Source: Chalara sp. BL73
Lineage: Eukaryota; Ascomycota; Leotiomycetes; Helotiales
NCBI GenBank assembly: GCA_918026815.1
Contig: CAKJVC010000017.1
Span: 930,001-994,000, forward strand
DNA: 64,000 nucleotides
Direction of reading: 5' to 3'
The translations under genes were made by a program, and so were the position numbers. Below the pieces are notes generated by a model. It did no database searches and was not told where the DNA came from. It saw nothing but the letters and a program-made list of their open reading frames with translations. This document shows positions 56,738 through 64,000 of this stretch, in pieces. Numbering within the stretch: position 1 is the first letter of the stretch; each line of letters opens with the position of its first letter.

Positions 56738-58636
56738 GGAACGACATAAATATCCCCCAGCATTTTCTGTTAACGGTTTGTTGTATGAAAGACAATGGCA
56801 GCCCGTGGGCAGTTCGCCATAGCAGCATTGAAATGCTGCGGCATATTAAGTTAGAGGATTGTATAATCAAAGTTTTGTGCAACACCAGCAGGTACGCAGA
56901 GAATTCTAAGGACCATGACAGTACTATTGACAGGTATAACGTACATACCAAGCGAACGTCACACTTAATTTTACACCAAAAATCCCGATTTTTAAATCTT
57001 TGTATTTCAACCAAACTATTATGAAAATAAATAAAAGTTAGCAACCTATTTAGCAACGAGATAGCTTGACTGCGGGATCAGGAAATGTAAGGAGTTCGCG
57101 TCGGAAATACCAAAGAAAAAGAACGGTAGGAGATATAAGGCAAAGATAAATAACTTATTAAGAAAAGGCTTTTGAATCTCCGGGTATTTGAGGTACTATT
57201 ATTTTTCTAGACTTACCTATATTCAGCGGTGTCTCGGAGCTATCACTGAGCCTCTTGGGCTACAGGCCTCGCAATTTCTATGCACAATTATATCGTTCCA
57301 TCCTATATGCACTTATACGGGACAGAACGATAGTTAAAGCAGTTTGAAAAGATTTGATAATAGTGGGAATTGAAAGTAGAGAACTGGGAAACAAGATTGA
57401 TCCTTCGTTTCCCGGAATACTACGAGTATATATATATAGAACCAATAGAAGTTGTTGAAGAAAAGCGAATAAAAGCTCCTAGGAAAGTTTTGTTCCAGGT
57501 ACAATTTTCTACTCGAAGCTTTGGTCTTTTGTACATAAGGTCGCGACTCGCCCATCTCCCCGCTCAATCATCGTACATCCAACGGTCATCACATTCACAG
57601 GCAAGACTAAGAAGTCCCTTTAACAGTTACCGCCCTCCTCACCTTCTGTTCTGGCCATACCTGTCCAGACAGTTTTTTCATGACCTCGCCCCCATCTGGC
57701 CATTCTCCTGCTTCCCCAGAGTCGAATACGAGGAACCATTTGAAGTCTTCGTTGGCTCAAGTTCAATAAGAATATTCTTACCACTACCAACCAATGACTT
57801 AGTCGAGTGCAAAGAATTCGGCTGACGTTGCACCGACGGATTATATATATTAGACTTATTATAGTTGTTGATATCGTTTTCGACCGAAAAGACGTTAAAT
57901 CTTTCGGATCTTCGCATTCGGTACATAAGGCCGTATTGGAGAAAGAAGTAGAAGCGGGTTTTCATAAAAGTGCCGAGGTAAAAGGCGAAGAGACCTGGTA
58001 TGCAGGAAATCATTATAAGGGCGAATGCTTCGGCGTATTTATCAGCACTAGTACTATTTATTGCTTAGATCCATGCAAGTCTAAGCATCCCCTAGTTCGT
58101 AAAATGGCTGCCTGAGGAGGTAAAAGGTTAACATCAGCATAAATGAAAATGACATTGCTATTTCTTGACAATCTCGAATATTCAGAATGAAAGTATTCTG
58201 CTTAGAGGCAATTGCTTGCCAAGAGTAAAATCATGCCGTTTTGCGAAGTAATTGCTTGTTGTAAGACTTTAATTTAAGACTATCTTAATACTGTAATATG
58301 ACAATTGCACATAGCTCGACATATAAGTTAGCTTAAGGACTTATCAATACTATCCTATCTTGATTAGTGATCGTGTCCCTGCCTTACCCAACAACCACAT
58401 TGCCCTACAATCCACCACCGGGACTCTAGGTTTGTTACACTTCGTCCTGCGTTACCACTCTCCACACCAATGTAACTTCATTAGCCACTTACGTACAAAG
58501 GTGGCGTCACCATAGTTCGAGAGCGGTCTCGGTTGGGTTTATTTAAGTCTACACAAAGAGAAGCTTGCACCACCCCAGAGACAAACTTGTCCAGGCCCAA
58601 CATCAAAGATACACATACTAAGAAGAGCTTGCAACA

Positions 58637-59314
58637 ATGGACCATTCAAGCTTGCACCATTTCATCATCTCATCGTTTCTCAACAATCAGCGTCCTCCGA
58701 CAGTCAGAGAGATAGCCATTCACTTCGGAAGTGATGCAACCACGGGGCGGCAGGGTCTGCAAGCTTTGGGAGATTACCATGGTGTTGTGCTACATCCCAA
58801 ATCCGACGAGGTTTGGGTTGCCCACCCATTCTCAGCAACGCCTACAACCTGCGTCGTGTCCTCGGGCGACCGCAAATGGTGGGGCAACTGCGCATGGTGT
58901 TCGCTCGGGGTGATGCAGCTCGCAGGTGGAACGTCGACCCTCAACACAAGGACTGGCGCCATTGGCGACGAAGTGTCGATCACGGTCGAGAACGGAAAGC
59001 TATTGGACACAGATTTCGTAATACACTTTCCGGTACCTATGCGTAATGCCTGGGACAATGTTATTTACACCTGCTCGGTCCAGCTTTTATTTCACAACGA
59101 GGCTGAGGTGGACGAATGGTGTGCTACTAGGGGGATTCCAAAGGGCGATGTACGGCCGATTAAGCAAATATGGGATTTCGCTCGCGAATGGTACGGCCGC
59201 CACGCTGATGCGGATTGGACGAAGTGGTCTTTGCAGGACGCCGTGGAGATCTTTAGGCGTCATAACCTGACTGGTCCAATCTGGACAATCGGGGACGAGG
59301 CTGGACGCTTTTGA
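58637..59314 (+). CDS. MerB-like (organomercurial lyase fold) protein
   Basis: A single frame of 225 codons. An N-terminal winged-helix part (FLNNQRPPTVREIAIHFG) is followed by the MerB core: VAHPFSATPT, NCAWCSLGV, VIHFPVPMRNAWDNVIYTC and LLFHNEAEVDEWC. MerB breaks carbon-mercury bonds using C96, D99 and C159 (E. coli plasmid R831b numbering). The likely equivalents here are C85, C88 and C146, so the acidic residue is replaced by Cys in a CxxC pair. Similar proteins occur in bacteria as alkylmercury lyase-like, and a fungal methylmercury demethylase of this kind has been described in Metarhizium (from memory). No mercuric reductase lies in the window. The promoter lacks the cluster hexamer, so this gene is probably independent. 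Confidence 0.82.
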   Translation: MDHSSLHHFIISSFLNNQRPPTVREIAIHFGSDATTGRQGLQALGDYHGVVLHPKSDEVWVAHPFSATPTTCVVSSGDRKWWGNCAWCSLGVMQLAGGTSTLNTRTGAIGDEVSITVENGKLLDTDFVIHFPVPMRNAWDNVIYTCSVQLLFHNEAEVDEWCATRGIPKGDVRPIKQIWDFAREWYGRHADADWTKWSLQDAVEIFRRHNLTGPIWTIGDEAGRF

Positions 59315-60705
59315 ACGCCTGAAGCTAGATGGTATTTTGAAAAGAGTTGCCGTCTGCTTCTTGGGAAATAGAAATTGCCATTAGGCGGTTATCGTCTCCA
59401 AAACAAGTCCGATAGTGAGAATTCGGTATCATTAGAGACAAGGCTGTAGAAAGGTAGCCCTGGTACAGTACACTGCAGATTATTAATACAATTTAGTATC
59501 CGTCTCAATGTATTTATCACAATGTTAGTCTATGCTATATTTCTTAGATTATGTCCCGAACTTCCAAGTCTATTGGTTCTTCTTTTCCAGCTTCTGTCTT
59601 CACTTATCTGCCTTTTCTTCCTCTGGATTCTAGTAATTAGTGGTGGTGTTAGTAAGCTAGCTCAGTGGCAATCCTCCACGTCTTCAACATACTATTCTAG
59701 GCAGTTGAAGCGCCTACTGTCTCTACAGGGTACGAGATAGTTGATATGGTGGAAGTTAGTAATCGTAGTTTAAAATGTTACGTTCTGTGACTCGTCTGCA
59801 CCCAATCTGTCTGTCGCCATCGCAAAATATATTGTGACTCTCATACAGTACACTGTATGCGAAATATTGAAGTGTCATAGTTAATCCGATCAAGCCAAGC
59901 CAACAATCGGCAGAGGTTTCAGCGCGTCGATCGGTGAGTTAAGTGATTCTGCTAATATAGACTTGAGTGAGGGTGGAAATAGGGAGCTGTCAGTCATATC
60001 AATCATTGTCGTCATGCTTGGCTTGACTGATATTGGTGTTCAAATTTTAGGGTGGAAAGGAATGCTTTCCTGTTAGTCCAGAAACAAGACTTGTTCCGCT
60101 CCTACAAACTGACATTATTTTTTGGGGCTCCATTGAGAGGCTAGAGAGGCCGGGAGGTTAGCCTAGTTAATGTGAGGTGCTGCTCTTATTTAATTCTAGA
60201 TAGCTAATCGGGTCTAACGCAGGACGAATGCGGACCGGCTGCAGTTAGCTGCTCAATTTTGTTTTGGTGTTTTACATAGTGCTAACAAGGTATATTGTAA
60301 TGTCGAGAGACAGCATGAGATGTGAGTTTATCGAATATTTGATTCAAACGTTGATCTTAATACTTCGCAATATTAGGGGACGGCTAGCGCTTGCGGAGTA
60401 TGTTCCTGAATTGGAATTGAGGACAAAATTGCTCATACCCTTCTTCTCCAAGAGCCAAGGCTAAGGACTTGTAATTGCGGAGCTTGATACGTTGAGCTGT
60501 GCGTTAAGTCTAATATAATACCGGCTGCCTGATGCATGAAAAAGGGGACTGGCTGCAGTACGGCTGGCGGAGGTTCAGATACACTGGCCTGCCTGTGTAT
60601 GGCTCACATAATTTATTAGAAATATGCTCATTGTATAACAGCCTCGCTATAATTGGTGCTGTTTATACGGCGCTACAACACCACCAATGATAGATATAGA
60701 TTCTA
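59315..60705. other. Convergent region between MerB-like and HIS4 genes
   Basis: This 1.4 kb gap joins two 3' ends. It contains short frames such as 59522-59740 (+), a Leu-rich stretch of 72 codons that looks hydrophobic but has no context or start support. No gene is called. Confidence 0.5.
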
Positions 60706-63428
60706 TCATAATTTGTTCTCATCAACATACTTTAGCCGTATATCCACAGCTCTTCTATGAGCTTCTAATTCTTCAACTTTCGCCAATTGCATTACCGCCA
60801 CGCCAACATTCCTTAGACCCTGCACTGTTAGGTTTGAACTTGTGATATGCTTCAAATATGAAGCCAGATTTACACCAGAGTATTGTTTGGCATATCCATA
60901 AGTTGCTGGAAAGCGTTAGTTCTGAGCCGAAGGAGGGACGAAGGATACCTACGCAGTGAGTGGTTGACTCCAGCAGAGTAATCACCGACACTTTCTGGAG
61001 TCCATTCTCCAATAAATACGCTACCGGCGTTTTCGACAAGGCTGACGGCACTTGCCGCATCTTTAATTTGCAAAATCAAATGCTCTGGTGCGTATTCATT
61101 GCTCAATCCGAAAGCTTCTTCAATATCTCTAACAACTAGAGTGACAGAATGTTCTATCGCTCCTCGAACTATATCCACTCTGGGAAGCGCCATTGCTTGG
61201 TTGTGAAGCTCATCCTCAATGGCAGTGAGCTCTTTCTCAGAAAGGTCAATGGCGATCAAAATCACTTGACTATCAACGCCATGTTCAGCTTGCGACAGCA
61301 AATCTGATGCCACAAATGCAGGGTTGGCATCTTTGTCCGCAATTACCAAGACTTCTGACGGTCCAGCGGGCATATCAATACTTACGCCCGCATTGGTGTC
61401 GTTGCTGACGTACATCTTGGCAGCCGTGACAAATTGATTTCCAGGTCCAAGAATCTTGTCCACTTTGGTAACACTTTCCGTACCATAGGCCATAGCCGCA
61501 ACAGCTTGAGCACCACCCGCAAGCACGATACTCTCTGCTCCAACTTTGTGGGCAACATATACAATCTCAGGGGTGATACTTCCATCTGCTCGGGGTGGCG
61601 AGGCAATTACGATCTTCTTACATCCCGCAACCTTGGCTGGAACTCCAAGCATTAGAGCAGTACTGGGTAAGACAGCTGTGCCTCCTGGAACGTATAGACC
61701 CACACGCTCGATCGGTCGGGCAAATCTGCTGCATATAATACCAGGCATCGTCTCTACCTGCAAAGGCTTTTCTTCCTTTTGTGCAGCATGGAACTTCCAT
61801 ATATTTTCATATGAGACATCAATAGCATCAATAGTCTCCTGGGGCAGGTTCATGAGTGATTGCGGGAAGGGGGCTTTGAGAACAGGCGAAGTGAGGGATG
61901 TGGCTTTTTCGAATTTGTGCGTGTATCCGAGGAGGGCTTTGTCACCACCAGTTCGCACATCTTTGATGATAGGATTGACAATACCCATAATCACATCTGT
62001 GGACTTTTGCGAAGGTCGCTGTAGAACATCTAAGAGATCTTTCGTTGATGTACTCGCCGCATTATATCTCTTCATGGTGATGCGACCATCTTTCAATCCA
62101 GTCTTGTTACCCGCTGCATTTGCCGCAGAAGCGGCTTCTTTCACTATTTCCTTGGCCTCAGTTGTGGTGCCATTACCGGATCCGTTTGCAATACCTTCCT
62201 TAGCAGCCCATTGACCTTTTGCATCGCCTTTCCGCCTCTTGACCTTGACACTCTTTGCATCAAGATTTCGTTCGATATCTGCAAGGCTAACGCCAGCACT
62301 AATTGCTTTCGTCAATGCAAAATAAATCAAATCCGCAGCCTCGAACGCAACTTCGTCTTTTGTTTTAGCTTCGCATAACTCCTCAGCTTCTTCCATTATC
62401 TTAGCCCTCAAAAGCTTCTCGTCAGAGAATAATCTCGCGGTGTATGATCCTTCTGGCGCAGACGCCTTTCTCGACACCAATGTCTCCTCCAATTTTGAAA
62501 TTCCTCTGTGCTCGCCAAAACATGTTGATTGCGGTAGGTGACAGAAGCCTTTTATACGTCAAACATTATCACAACCTAAGAAGTTCAGGACAAGCTTACC
62601 ACGACCTTTTTGCCGAACAACAAACTTCAGACAATCTTGATCGCAGTCTAATGAGACTCTCACAAGCTCCTGAGTATCGCCGGACGTAGCTCCCTTATAC
62701 CATAATCCACGTTTTCGACTCTGATATACACCGGTACCAGTTTTCAGCGACTCTGCCAGACTTTCCTGACTACTATATACTAGTCCCAGCGAAACTCCTC
62801 TCTCATCTGTGACCACGGTAGGTATTAGTTTATCCGGTCTGTCCGAAACCCAGGATCCTGCTATGACTGCCGGTACAGATATTTGCTCATCTGTGGCATT
62901 ATCTATCGATAGTCGCGTACCAGGTATTATTGGAATGGCAGCGAACTCCTGGGCCAGGGTAACGAATGAATTGAGGTTGGATGCTGTAGATCTCAAGAGG
63001 ATTGGAGATATTTTGCTCGCCTTCAGCTGCTCGAGAACTTGTTTTGCATCTGCTCCAGTGTCGAGAATGACTCCATTGGAGTATGGAGCATCAGCAGACG
63101 CAGTGCTTTGATATGTAGAAACAATACGATCACCGTATCCTTTCAATGCTACTAGCTGTGTCTGGTTGACAAAAATCTTGCGGGCTCCAGCATCCAAAAT
63201 CGTTACAATATCATCTGTAGACCCAATTGATGTAACATCGACATATGCCTCAACTGAAATGTGACTCTGCAGGAATTCGAGAAGTATATCGACATTTTCT
63301 GGTGCAGCCTTGAAGTAAACACTTCCTAGATATGCCAATTGTTCTCTCGTAAGGCCTTCTTTCGATTCCGCAGCTCCTTTATCAAGATCAACGCTTGGGA
63401 GAAAGGGTAGAGGCAGCGTAGTCTCCAT
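60706..63428 (-). CDS. HIS4: Trifunctional histidine biosynthesis protein HIS4
   Basis: Three exons (63428-62600, 62548-60953, 60905-60706) give 874 residues. The protein does steps 2, 3 and 10 of histidine synthesis. The N-terminal part carries phosphoribosyl-AMP cyclohydrolase (SLDCDQDCLKFVVRQKGRGF, then CHLPQSTCFGEHRG, split by intron 1). Phosphoribosyl-ATP pyrophosphohydrolase follows (EEAEELCEAKTKDEVAFEAA). Histidinol dehydrogenase fills the C-terminal half (YVPGGTAVLPSTALMLGVPA, LGPGNQFVTAAKMYV, SDLLSQAEHGVDSQVILI, ending QLAKVEELEAHRRAVDIRL). I chose the ATG at 63428 (METTLPLPFLPSVD), which aligns with the yeast start. An in-frame ATG at 63524 would add 32 basic residues not usual for the family. 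Without the last intron the conserved HDH C-terminus would be lost. Confidence 0.95.
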
Positions 63429-63868
63429 CTTGGGTTCAAGTGAATTGGGCTTGAAGATGAAGTGACTCTTAGATCTCAAGATTTTTCTCCAGACTCCGAA
63501 AGCGGGTTGGAGGGGCAGAGTCATTGCCCCGCTTTTCCTGCCCTGGCATTTACAGGGGTTTTAAGAGCCTCAACTTTCTCTAAACGACAACTTTGAACCA
63601 AACAACACGGTTTGCGCCGAGCAAGATATCTACATCCACACTCAGATAATTTATCTAGAGAGGATCATAAAACAATACTTGAGATCTCCCACGTCCAAAT
63701 CCATATGCAGTAATCGTAGAGCATCACGAGAAGTGACGCTATATTGCTGCAATCTGCCCAGTCCAATAACAGCTACGAATACCATCCAGCGAAGTTTTCG
63801 AGCTGCATACAGATTGCGTTAACAAATATCGAACAACAGCTATTACTAGTACGGCTGGCATATATGCA
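63429..63868. promoter_or_regulatory. Divergent promoter of HIS4 and the right-edge gene with two Gcn4/CpcA-like sites
   Basis: TGACTC is present at 63463-63468 (+ strand) and at 63518-63523 (- strand, as GAGTCA). Both lie within 100 bp upstream of the chosen HIS4 start. TGACTC is the core of the Gcn4/CpcA general amino-acid-control element known to drive HIS4 in yeast, so cross-pathway control is likely. Confidence 0.55.
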
Positions 63869-64000
63869 ATGGCAGAAGTCAACGGCGACACCGCCGCCCA
63901 AACAAACGGCCACACCTCACCACCAGCGGCGACTCCCCAACCCGCCACAACACAAGCAGCTGCGAACCCGTCCGTCCCCCCAACATCGCTCCAGGATAGC
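63869..64000 (+). CDS. Unrecognised gene, N-terminal part only (cut by right edge)
   Basis: An ATG at 63869 in a good context (GCAATGGC) opens 44 codons to the window end: MAEVNGDTAAQTNGHTSPPA and on, rich in Ala, Thr, Pro and Gln. This is a low-complexity N-terminus, so no family can be named. An ATG five bases upstream (63864) opens a different frame rich in Arg, Pro and Gln and looks less like protein. It is head to head with HIS4. Confidence 0.5.
   Translation, partial: MAEVNGDTAAQTNGHTSPPAATPQPATTQAAANPSVPPTSLQDS

Larger units (their letters stand above)
55037..58636. other. Degenerate AT-rich region right of the cluster
   Basis: This 3.6 kb stretch has no intact gene. It contains an ATG15-like lipase pseudogene (55925-56335, -) and a protein-kinase fragment (56489-56737, -). 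Overlapping frames around 57370-58115 on both strands have no domain I can name. Long A/T-rich runs lie at about 55280-55930. No GTGGGG/CCCCAC element is present, which marks the right end of the cluster's regulon. Confidence 0.55.

Noticed and set aside
57370..58115. Overlapping frames of about 100-150 codons on both strands
   Set aside because: No domain, no splice structure and AT-rich surroundings; probably decayed sequence next to the kinase and ATG15 fragments.
63429..63524. Upstream in-frame ATG at 63524 as the HIS4 start
   Set aside because: It would add 32 basic residues not found in yeast HIS4 and would place the TGACTC control sites inside the coding region.
1..64000. CR
   Set aside because: CRISPR arrays, bacterial operons and ribosomal RNA genes were considered; spliced genes show this is fungal nuclear DNA, and I saw no regularly spaced repeats or rRNA motifs.

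Overview
The window is nuclear DNA of a filamentous ascomycete fungus. Genes are split by short introns (about 45-70 nt) with GTRNGY-type donors, CTAAC/CTGAC branch points and YAG acceptors. Housekeeping proteins (CDC20, the TFIIA large subunit, lipin, trifunctional HIS4) are of fungal type. Gene style suggests Leotiomycetes or a relative, but that is a guess. I rebuilt exon joins by hand; every complete model closes in phase from ATG to stop.

Layout. 1-635: the 5' part of a secreted FAD oxidoreductase running off the left edge. 0.6-5.0 kb: gene-free, with three perfect inverted repeats. 5.0-22.4 kb: a conserved housekeeping block (kelch/BTB protein, CDC20, TFIIA large subunit, membrane FN3/coiled-coil protein, lipin). 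24.2-25.9 kb: a tannase/feruloyl esterase. 25.9-28.4 kb: a graveyard of gene remnants. 28.4-55.0 kb: a 13-gene catabolic cluster. 55.0-58.6 kb: a second graveyard, with an ATG15-like lipase pseudogene and a kinase fragment. 58.6-59.3 kb: a MerB-like protein. 60.7-63.4 kb: HIS4. 63.87 kb to the end: the start of an unrecognised gene.

The cluster is the part to look at. It holds a mitochondrial dicarboxylate carrier, an AhpD/CMD-like protein, a class III CoA-transferase, a TfdB-type phenol hydroxylase, a DUF3500 protein, an NmrA-like protein, a nitroreductase-fold protein, a P450, an MFS transporter, a PRISE-type enone reductase, a glutaryl-CoA dehydrogenase, a fumarylacetoacetate-hydrolase-family enzyme and a two-finger C2H2/fungal_trans regulator. 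A plausible reading is uptake (MFS), oxidation and reduction of a cyclic or aromatic compound in the cytosol, C-C hydrolysis, then carrier import of a glutarate-like diacid and its conversion through glutaryl-CoA in mitochondria. The substrate is not known.

All eight promoter regions of the cluster's enzyme and transporter genes carry the hexamer GTGGGG/CCCCAC. I counted 20 copies in about 5 kb, none in the three convergent 3' gaps inside the cluster, and three in roughly 16 kb of other intergenic DNA. The specificity residues of the cluster regulator's two zinc fingers (finger 1 K/H/R, finger 2 R/V/R at -1/+3/+6) predict 5'-GTG-GGG-3' by the standard C2H2 recognition code. This suggests a self-contained regulon, although the general repressor CreA could bind the same sequence.
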